From a virus: DNA of 48,694 nt. The translations under genes were made by a program, and so were the position numbers. Where the stretch lies: positions 1-48,694 of the IMG/VR virus record IMGVR_UViG_3300000956_000006; one strand, 5' to 3'. This document shows positions 32,820-38,224 of the stretch, piece by piece. Positions within the stretch are counted from its first letter, which is position 1. Each line of letters opens with the position of its first letter. The notes under the pieces were generated by a model, which saw only the letters and a list, made by a program, of their open reading frames with translations, was not told the DNA's origin and did no database searches.

Positions 32820-33145
32820 CCTTCAACATGCCTCCTTGGCACCCCATCACCTCCCCTATCGACCTGAAGCATCTCGGCAAACTGGCTGAAGAGCTCGGCG
32901 AGCTAACCGCAGCCATCTCCCGCTGCATCATCCAAGGCCTGGATGAGCGGGAGCCGGTTACTGGGAAGCTCAATCGGGAATGGCTGGAGGATGAAATTGC
33001 TGACGTTGCGGTGGGGATTGACCTCTGCATCGAACACTTCCGCTTGAATGGCCCTCGCATGGCGGAGAGAGCTAATCAGAAAGAAGCTAGGCTCCGCTCT
33101 TGGCATGGAGCCTTGAAACAAGCCCCTCCTCCCTCGCAGACCTAG
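32816..33145 (+). CDS. MazG-like nucleotide pyrophosphohydrolase
   Basis: 109 residues. All-alpha NTP-PPase pattern: KLAEELGELTAAISRCI (22-38) and WLEDEIADVAVGIDLCIEHF (56-75), giving the metal-binding ExxE (E26, E29) and ExxD (E60, D63). The family cleaves pyrophosphate from (d)NTPs or, in some phages, alarmones, and thereby shapes the nucleotide pool or blunts stringent and abortive responses. Bracketed by 29-bp direct repeats: its last codons run into the right copy in a different frame, ending PPPSQT at a TAG inside the repeat, while the other frame would read LADLGLKL. Confidence 0.8.
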   Translation: MTFNMPPWHPITSPIDLKHLGKLAEELGELTAAISRCIIQGLDEREPVTGKLNREWLEDEIADVAVGIDLCIEHFRLNGPRMAERANQKEARLRSWHGALKQAPPPSQT

Positions 33146-33159
33146 GATTGAAGCTATGA
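33131..33159 (+). repeat. 29-bp direct repeat, right copy
   Basis: Second copy of the repeat at 32791-32819, with two differences. It is read here out of frame as the end of the MazG-like gene and provides the ATG of the gene at 33156. This suggests the MazG-like gene was inserted, or recombined in, between two genes that were once adjacent. Confidence 0.85.
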
Positions 33160-33383
33160 GCCGTAAACCAGATTATAACATAGGACTCCTGAACAAGAAA
33201 ACAGATGCTAAGAACCAAAGCTGTGGTGCAGCTTGGGCAAATCCAGATGGTACTATCACAATCTTCCTTGATGCTTTCATTGTCCTTCATGGAGGCAGAG
33301 ACACGATGATGACGCTGTTCCCAAGACAAGTTGAAAAAGAGAATAGCTATCCGGGTGCTTTGCCAATCAATCCACCCGGATAG
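33156..33383 (+). CDS. Conserved-looking small phage protein, unknown
   Basis: 75 residues; AGGA with TTGAAGCT before the ATG. Pattern PDYNIGLLNKKTDAKN ... GAAWANPDGTITIFLDAFIVL resembles a widespread uncharacterised small phage protein (beta-strand rich, NEDGSI-type turn). The stop codon lies inside the right arm of the palindromic element (33346-33384), so the 3' end and the regulatory element overlap. Confidence 0.65.
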   Translation: MSRKPDYNIGLLNKKTDAKNQSCGAAWANPDGTITIFLDAFIVLHGGRDTMMTLFPRQVEKENSYPGALPINPPG

Positions 33384-33384
33384 C
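33346..33384 (+). promoter_or_regulatory. 37-bp palindromic element, copy 2 (perfect 12-bp arms)
   Basis: GCTATCCGGGTG (33346-33357) and CACCCGGATAGC (33373-33384) are perfect inverted repeats with a 15-base loop. Bases 33347-33383 match the element at 23973-24009 (minus strand) at 32 of 37 positions, including the asymmetric loop TGCC(A/G)ATCAATC. It lies about 30 bases upstream of a good promoter. No T-run follows, so it is more likely an operator or activator site than a terminator. Confidence 0.7.
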
Positions 33385-33412
33385 CTTCCCATCCATTCCC
33401 TCACAAACCCCG

Positions 33413-33458
33413 TTGACAACCGCCCGGACCTGTGCCATTATCGCAATTGTCCGGGCGG
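33413..33458 (+). promoter_or_regulatory. Sigma70 promoter with inverted repeat across -10
   Basis: TTGACA (33413-33418, perfect -35), 17-base spacer, CATTAT (33436-33441, 4 of 6). CCGCCCGGAC (33420-33429) in the spacer and GTCCGGGCGG (33449-33458) at the expected start site are perfect 10-bp inverted repeats. This is the strongest promoter I can read in the window and probably drives the replication operon from 33515. Confidence 0.75.
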
Positions 33459-33514
33459 CCCTTCGCCTCCCCTCTTTCACCCGCCCCAAGTGGGGCCAAC
33501 TATCGGAGCCTACC

Positions 33515-34135
33515 ATGTCGCGAGTCACTGATACCTCCCCGACGGAGGAGTTCACCATCCAAGGCATCTCCTTCGCCATTCCGCAGCCCTACGTTGCCGG
33601 TTCCCTGGAGCTCACCGAGGGCGAAGCCTCGGCTCTGAACCAGACCTTCGCCGAGAACGTGCGGAACAACTTCTCCAAGACCATCCAGGATGCGGAAGCA
33701 GACTACCGGAAGGCCAACGGCCTGGCGGAAGGGGCGGAGGTGGCCCGCGATCAGCTGGACAAGGGCGCCCTGGAGACCAAGCTGGCCGAGTATGTTCGCT
33801 CCTACGAGTTCGGCGTGCGCAGCATCCGAGGCGCCAGGGTTCCGACTGACCCGATCGGCCGTGAGGCTCACCGCATCGCCACCGAGATCATCAAGAACGC
33901 CCTCAAGCAGAAGGGGATCAAGATCGACTCGGTCTCGAAGGAGTGGATGGCCGACAACGTCAAGGCCCTCATCGACGCTCAGCCGGCGATCACCGACGAG
34001 GCCAAGCGGCGGGTCGAGCAGGCGGGACAGTTCGCCCTGGGCAGCCTCGGCCTCCCGGCACAGACCCCGGCCAATGCGGAGCAGGTCCCCGACCCGGCGT
34101 CGACTGGCGAAGTCCCCGCCCCTCAGGCCGCCTAA
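33515..34135 (+). CDS. First protein of replication operon, conserved-looking, unknown
   Basis: 206 residues from the ATG at 33515 (CGGAG six bases upstream); the longer frame from 33413 crosses the promoter. ISFAIPQPYVAGSLELTEGEASALNQTFAENVRNNFSK (about 18-55) is a pattern I associate with a common early phage protein. The middle is helical and charged, and the C-terminal 35 residues are proline/alanine-rich and disordered. Probably abundant, as it directly follows the best promoter. Function unknown. Confidence 0.7.
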   Translation: MSRVTDTSPTEEFTIQGISFAIPQPYVAGSLELTEGEASALNQTFAENVRNNFSKTIQDAEADYRKANGLAEGAEVARDQLDKGALETKLAEYVRSYEFGVRSIRGARVPTDPIGREAHRIATEIIKNALKQKGIKIDSVSKEWMADNVKALIDAQPAITDEAKRRVEQAGQFALGSLGLPAQTPANAEQVPDPASTGEVPAPQAA

Positions 34136-34150
34136 CCCTAGGCCGGTCTG

Positions 34151-34381
34151 ATGGAGGTCAACTGGCTCGAGTTTTGGTACCAAGCAGCTTCTTCCCCCTT
34201 GGGGGTAGAACTCACAGTCTCCGACCCTGAGAAGGTGAAGCAGCTGCTCTACCGGGCTCGAGCCAGTTCGACCGATCCCTCTCTTCACGAATACACTATC
34301 AAAACAGCACCCCTCAATCCAGGGGGTGCTCTTTGGATAGTTAAGAGAAAGCAGGCAGACGATGCCCAAGCGCAGCCGTGA
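34151..34381 (+). CDS. Small protein, unknown
   Basis: 76 residues; the ribosome site is weak (TAGG eight bases before ATG). Pattern of helix (VNWLEFWYQAASS), strand (GVELTVSD), helix (EKVKQLLYRARAS), then strands (YTIKTAPLNPGGALWIVKRK). Overlaps the next gene by 20 bases. No family recognised. Confidence 0.6.
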   Translation: MEVNWLEFWYQAASSPLGVELTVSDPEKVKQLLYRARASSTDPSLHEYTIKTAPLNPGGALWIVKRKQADDAQAQP

Positions 34382-34676
34382 GCCTCTCGAGCTGAAAGGC
34401 CGGGAGATCCGCTTCTACCAAGGGGACTGGGACGAGCTTGCCTCCATCCTAGCCCCGGTGAAGCTCACCCCGTCAGCATTCATTCGTGAGATGACTCGGA
34501 AGCATATCCGAGCCATCCAGGCCCAAGCCAATCTTCTCGCAGCTAACCTCGAGGTCAGCCATGAACTCACAAACTCCATCATCGGAAGCATCCCCCCTGA
34601 AGGAAGTGAGTCCGATGAGCCTGACGGAACTCTTCTCCCTGGACCCGCTCCTTCTCACCGACCAGCAGGTGGATAG
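34362..34676 (+). CDS. Ribbon-helix-helix-like protein
   Basis: 104 residues. REIRFYQGDWDELASILAPVKLTPSAFIREMTRKHIRAIQAQA (split over about 14-56) has the strand, helix, turn (LTPSAFIRE), helix order of RHH/CopG-type DNA-binding proteins, though the N-terminal strand is basic and atypical. The C-terminal third is acidic/proline-rich and shares its coding DNA with the next gene for 116 bases. Possible small repressor. Confidence 0.6.
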   Translation: MPKRSREPLELKGREIRFYQGDWDELASILAPVKLTPSAFIREMTRKHIRAIQAQANLLAANLEVSHELTNSIIGSIPPEGSESDEPDGTLLPGPAPSHRPAGG

Positions 34677-34827
34677 GATTGTTGAAGCCCTCCGGGCCGA
34701 TCGGGCCAGGTGGGAAAGTGAGGAGAAGAAACCTGCTGCTGCCAAGAAGCAAGCAGCTTCCCCTACCCTCTCCCTCGGCGACTTGGGCCTGGGCTCTGGC
34801 CCCCTAGCCATCCCGGTGAAGAAATGA
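34561..34827 (+). CDS. Small protein with internal DLGL motif near C-terminus
   Basis: 88 residues, GAGG six bases before the ATG; a later in-frame ATG at 34615 (MSLTELFSLDP) is a possible alternative. SLTELFSLDPLLLTDQQVDRIVEALRADRARWE is a pattern common in small phage proteins. Then come a lysine/alanine linker and SPTLSLGDLGLGSGPLAIPVKK: the DLGL motif followed by ten more residues. It overlaps the RHH gene by 116 bases in another frame. Confidence 0.6.
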   Translation: MNSQTPSSEASPLKEVSPMSLTELFSLDPLLLTDQQVDRIVEALRADRARWESEEKKPAAAKKQAASPTLSLGDLGLGSGPLAIPVKK

Positions 34828-35054
34828 ACCAAGATAAGAAAAATCTTGCCCATGCTGCTTGGGAACGGGAAGCAGAGAGGTGGAAGATCTTTCAACGGGG
34901 AATATTCTTCACAGTTGAAGAGTTCTCAACTTCTTCTGCTCCTCTAGAAGCCCTTCCCAGCGAAACCACCATCCATCGCTTTTCCTCAAGGGAGATGGCG
35001 GAGTTCTTCAAGCGGGATAAGATCATCACCGCTATCATCGAGGCACTAGCATGA
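34824..35054 (+). CDS. Small protein, unknown
   Basis: 76 residues, ATGA overlap. N-terminal basic helix (KNLAHAAWEREAERWKIFQRG), a beta turn region (FFTVEEFSTSS) and a C-terminal helix (SREMAEFFKRDKIITAIIEALA). No motif or family recognised; couples translation between neighbours on both sides. Confidence 0.6.
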   Translation: MNQDKKNLAHAAWEREAERWKIFQRGIFFTVEEFSTSSAPLEALPSETTIHRFSSREMAEFFKRDKIITAIIEALA

Positions 35055-35335
35055 TCTGTGCCCTGAATGGGAAGAAGTGCTTGCTATCTTGCGAGACCCC
35101 TTGCGATGGCCCTGACTGGGGAGGGAAGTACGACCCCATCACCGTAGCTGAAGCGCTTCGCTTCACCTACCATCACTCTATATCCGACACACCGCTTGTC
35201 TTTCCTGAGGAGAAGCTTCTGCTCCGAGCCGCCAAGACCTTGGACTTCTGCGTCCCTTCCTACTGGCGGGCCCTAGCCATCATCCAGTCCTTGGCCTTCT
35301 TGGCCCTAGCCACTTGGGAAGCATACTCCCGATGA
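35051..35335 (+). CDS. Small cysteine-containing protein, unknown
   Basis: 94 residues, ATGA overlap. The N-terminus has four cysteines (C3, C10, C14, C18: MICALNGKKCLLSCETPCDG), which could bind metal. The C-terminus has a hydrophobic helix (WRALAIIQSLAFLALATWEAYS) that may enter a membrane or pack as an amphipathic helix. Its stop overlaps the start of the nuclease gene. Confidence 0.6.
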   Translation: MICALNGKKCLLSCETPCDGPDWGGKYDPITVAEALRFTYHHSISDTPLVFPEEKLLLRAAKTLDFCVPSYWRALAIIQSLAFLALATWEAYSR

Positions 35336-36273
35336 CCTCCATCATCAACTCATCCTTCTCCATCATCCAGGCCAACCTCCAGCTAGCCTGGGACTCCACC
35401 TCCCTCGGCGCGCTGAAGAAGTGCCCTCGCTACTACCAACTCTCCATCGTCGAGGGCTGGACCGGCAGGGATGAGAACATTCACCTTTCCTTCGGCATCG
35501 CTTACCATAAAGCCCTGGAGGTCTACGATCATGTCCGAGCGGCGGGAGGTTCTTACGCTGATGGACTGCGAGCTGCTACTCGTTGCGCTCTCACAATGTC
35601 CTGGGACACTCCTAGAGGTCGACCAGGAGCTGTATTCTCCCAAGATCCTAACAAGAACCGCTACACCCTCGTCCGATCGGTTGTCTGGTATTTGGACAAG
35701 TTCGAAGAAGATGCCCTGGAAACCGTCATCCTCGCCAACGGCAAGCCAGCGGTGGAGCTTTCATACCGCTATAAGACGACGTACCTAGCCCCGAGTGGGG
35801 AGCCCTATCTTCTCTGCGGCCATCTGGATCGGCTTGCCAAGTTCGGTGGGGAAGTCTGGATTGCCGACCGCAAGACCACCAAGATGACCCTCTCCGATTT
35901 CTACTTCGCCACCTTCACCCCTGACAACCAAATGTCCGGCTATGCCCTGGCAGGTAAGGTGGTGTACAACACTCCCACCGCTGGCATCCTCATCGACGCG
36001 GCCCAGATAGCCGTCGGCTTCACCCGCTTCCAGCGAGGCTTCGCCCCTCGGAACGATGCCCAGCTCACCGAGTGGTATGAGGAGTTGGAGTTCTGGCTGG
36101 TCCAGGCCAGCTTTTTCGCGAAGCAGGGCAGGTGGCCGATGAATGACAAGGCCTGCTTCAATTGCTCCTACCGAGGGATCTGCTCCAAAGACCCCAAGGT
36201 CCGGGACACCTGGCTGAAGGCTGGCTTCACCAAGAGAATTTGGGACCCACTCCAGATAAGAGGGGACATTTGA
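35332..36273 (+). CDS. RecB/Cas4-like PD-(D/E)XK exonuclease
   Basis: 313 residues from the ATG at 35332 (ATGA overlap with the previous gene; the earlier in-frame codon at 35314 is rejected). Motifs: LGALKKCPRYYQLS (about 22-35), FGIAYHKALE (G-x-x-x-H, about 55), LCGHLDRLAKF and VWIADRKTTK (Asp ... Asp-x-Lys, the active site, about 165-185), a Q-rich helix DNQMSGYALAG, and a C-terminal cysteine group CFNCSYRGIC plus the early CPRYYQ cysteine, which together may hold an Fe-S cluster as in Cas4/AddB. Probably resects DNA ends for recombination-dependent replication with the ATPase at 36734. Confidence 0.85.
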   Translation: MTSIINSSFSIIQANLQLAWDSTSLGALKKCPRYYQLSIVEGWTGRDENIHLSFGIAYHKALEVYDHVRAAGGSYADGLRAATRCALTMSWDTPRGRPGAVFSQDPNKNRYTLVRSVVWYLDKFEEDALETVILANGKPAVELSYRYKTTYLAPSGEPYLLCGHLDRLAKFGGEVWIADRKTTKMTLSDFYFATFTPDNQMSGYALAGKVVYNTPTAGILIDAAQIAVGFTRFQRGFAPRNDAQLTEWYEELEFWLVQASFFAKQGRWPMNDKACFNCSYRGICSKDPKVRDTWLKAGFTKRIWDPLQIRGDI

Positions 36274-36458
36274 TGAGCCCTATGCGCTTTGGCCCTCCCG
36301 AATGTCGGAACTGTGCCGGCTCACGGCATTGGCCCCACAACTGTCCTAACACACCAGAAAAACGAGCCGCAATACAACGCTCGATACTGGAGGCCCCCAT
36401 GCTTACCGCTGAGTCGTCATCGCTACGGACAAGGAGGGAGAGTGATGACCAGGCTTGA
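36273..36458 (+). CDS. CCHC zinc-knuckle small protein
   Basis: 61 residues; ATG overlaps the nuclease stop (TGATG). Cys11, Cys14, His19 and Cys24 form C-x2-C-x4-H-x4-C (CRNCAGSRHWPHNC), exactly the spacing of retroviral nucleocapsid zinc knuckles, which bind single-stranded nucleic acid. The rest is a charged helix and a disordered tail. A small nucleic-acid-binding accessory of the adjacent nuclease or Sak4-like ATPase is plausible. Confidence 0.65.
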   Translation: MSPMRFGPPECRNCAGSRHWPHNCPNTPEKRAAIQRSILEAPMLTAESSSLRTRRESDDQA

Positions 36459-36573
36459 CTGGTGGATTTTCAGGATCGGCGGAACGATCTTGTTCCTCCT
36501 CATCGCCAGCAGCCCGTTTAGCTTACTGGCGGCGTTTTACTTCACCTCTGCAGCATGGCTGTGTCCGCGCTAG
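36445..36573 (+). CDS. 42-residue membrane protein
   Basis: ATG at 36445 with GGGAG four bases upstream, overlapping the zinc-knuckle gene by 14 bases. MTRLDWWIFR is followed by a long hydrophobic stretch (IGGTILFLLIASSPFSLLAAFYFTSAAWL), enough for one span or a hairpin, and then CPR. Likely inner membrane. Function unknown. Confidence 0.6.
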   Translation: MTRLDWWIFRIGGTILFLLIASSPFSLLAAFYFTSAAWLCPR

Positions 36574-36582
36574 GAGCCCCCG

Positions 36583-36762
36583 GTGAACGACCTCCGCCAG
36601 CTAGCTTCTTCCATCGAGGCTCTAGCTCGCGAACATCCTTGCTGGTCCCAAGTCCACGAGATCATCTACTGCTGCACCAACCACATCAATGCCCTTGCCC
36701 GCATATCAGAGATAAACCAAAAGGAAGCCTTCGATGCCAAGCCTAGACGAACACCAGAGTGA
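36583..36762 (+). CDS. 59-residue helical protein (GTG start)
   Basis: A short frame read directly: GTG at 36583 with AGGAG six bases upstream; stop TGA at 36760-36762, overlapping the ATPase gene by 29 bases. Product MNDLRQLASSIEALAREH... is one helical unit with CWSQVHEIIYCCTNHINALARISEINQ. It has three cysteines, but no clear metal site. Function unknown. Confidence 0.55.
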   Translation: MNDLRQLASSIEALAREHPCWSQVHEIIYCCTNHINALARISEINQKEAFDAKPRRTPE

Positions 36763-37591
36763 TTCCGCTACCAAGGTTCTCCTCATCGGCGACTCCGGCA
36801 TGGGTAAGACCGGAGCGATGGTCTCCTTGGTAAAGGCAGGCTACAAGCTCCGCATAGCCGACATGGATAATGGCCTGGACATTCTGAAGAATCTCCTCCG
36901 CCAGGAGCCCAACGCGAAGGAACTCCTCCAGCGGGTAAACTTCCAAACCCTCACCGATCCAATGCGAGCCATGCCAGCCGGCGGCTTCATCCCGGCCAAG
37001 GCCACCGCCTGGGTAGGGCTGAGCAAAATCCTCCAAGAATGGCCGGAAGGTCTGGGGAAAATCACAGATTGGAAAGAGGATGAGATCTTCGTCCTGGATA
37101 CCTTGAACTTCGCCGGCAAGGCATGCGTGCGTTTTATCTTATCGCTTAATGCCAGGTTGGGCACCCAACCCACCTGGAACGACTACTACGCTGCACAGCA
37201 GATGCTCGAGAATATGTGCGCGATGCTCTACTCCGATCAGATCCGTTGCAATATCCTGGTCCTCTCCCATGTGAGGGAAATCGCTAAGAAGGAGGACCAC
37301 ATTTCCCCAGAAGGAAAAGTCACCAAGGTAGAGATCGAGGGCACTCGCCGAGGCTACGCCGAGACAGGCGCAGGCACCGCCCTCTCTCCCAACATGGGCC
37401 GCTACTTCAACGGTGTACTCATGATGGATCAGATCGGCACCGGGCAGTCTGCTCGGAAGATCATCCGGACTATGAGCCATGAGAACATCGGCCTCAAGAA
37501 CCCGAACCCTGGGGTGGTCCTGCCCCAGTACCCAATAGCCACCGGCCTGGCTGATTACTTCAAGGCCGTTCGTGGCAACCCTGTTCCCTGA
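36734..37591 (+). CDS. Sak4-like RecA-fold ATPase (recombination/replication)
   Basis: 285 residues. Walker A GDSGMGKTG (19-27), DMDNGLDIL (43-51), Walker B DEIFVLDTLN (about 116-125), then NDYYAAQQMLENMCAMLYSD, NILVLSHVRE (sensor-like strand with His) and the C-terminal part with PNMGRYFNGVLMMDQ. This is the AAA/RecA-like ATP-binding protein often called Sak4, a single-strand annealing or recombination ATPase in phages, commonly next to an SSB, as here (37645). The start overlaps the previous short gene by 29 bases. Confidence 0.85.
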   Translation: MPSLDEHQSDSATKVLLIGDSGMGKTGAMVSLVKAGYKLRIADMDNGLDILKNLLRQEPNAKELLQRVNFQTLTDPMRAMPAGGFIPAKATAWVGLSKILQEWPEGLGKITDWKEDEIFVLDTLNFAGKACVRFILSLNARLGTQPTWNDYYAAQQMLENMCAMLYSDQIRCNILVLSHVREIAKKEDHISPEGKVTKVEIEGTRRGYAETGAGTALSPNMGRYFNGVLMMDQIGTGQSARKIIRTMSHENIGLKNPNPGVVLPQYPIATGLADYFKAVRGNPVP

Positions 37592-37644
37592 AAAGGGGAC
37601 CTTCCTGGGCAGAGCCCATAACCTACCACTGAAAGGATAAGCCA

Positions 37645-38118
37645 ATGGCTGCTCCCAATTTCCGCACTCTCCTCTCCAAGCCGGTGGACTCGGTCAAGCG
37701 CCCCCCGGTACTGCCCGCCGGAACCTACTACGGTTCCATCTCCGAGTACAAGTTCACCGAGTCGAAGAACGTGAACAAGGAGACCGGGGCCAAGACCCCG
37801 ATGCTGGCAGTCACCATCAAGGGCCTTTCCCCCGGCGAGGATGTGGACCAGGCGGACCTCAAGGACCCGGCCGATGGAACTCCCATCGACATGTCCAAGA
37901 AGTACTTCATCCACAACTTCATCCTGACGGAGAATGCGCTCTTCCGTCTGAAGGAGTTCCAGGAGCAGGCCGGTATGTCCACCGCTGGTCGCTCTTTCGA
38001 GGAGACCATCCCGGAGATGAAGGGCATGCCGGTGGTACTCTCCATCGTGCAGCGCCCGACTGAAGATGGCCAGAACCTCCGCAACGAGATCGCGGAGATC
38101 AAGGGCCAGCCGGCCTAA
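37645..38118 (+). CDS. Putative single-strand DNA-binding protein
   Basis: 157 residues, GGATAAGCC before the ATG. Beta-rich core: LPAGTYYGSISEYKFTES, KTPMLAVTIKGLSPGEDVD, KKYFIHNFILTENALFRLKEFQEQAG, MPVVLSIVQRP, LRNEIAEIKGQPA. This OB-like order, and its place next to a Sak4-type ATPase, match the small phage ssDNA-binding proteins that serve as SSB partners. It does not end in the usual acidic D-D-I-P-F tip. Followed by a strong 11-bp hairpin. Confidence 0.65.
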   Translation: MAAPNFRTLLSKPVDSVKRPPVLPAGTYYGSISEYKFTESKNVNKETGAKTPMLAVTIKGLSPGEDVDQADLKDPADGTPIDMSKKYFIHNFILTENALFRLKEFQEQAGMSTAGRSFEETIPEMKGMPVVLSIVQRPTEDGQNLRNEIAEIKGQPA

Positions 38119-38157
38119 GCAGCGGACGCCCTAGTCGCAGGGGTATAGCCGCTGCTC

Positions 38158-38193
38158 GCCTCCCTGGGTGTTTCACACTCCGCCCAGGGAGGC
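38158..38193 (+). terminator. Strong hairpin after SSB-like gene
   Basis: GCCTCCCTGGG (38158-38168) and CCCAGGGAGGC (38183-38193) are perfect 11-bp arms with a 14-base loop. Only ACCTTTCC follows, so termination would be partial or need a factor. It may instead stabilise the SSB-like message or lower downstream expression. Confidence 0.5.
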
Positions 38194-38224
38194 ACCTTTC
38201 CTCAGCCAAGCACGGGAGGCCACC

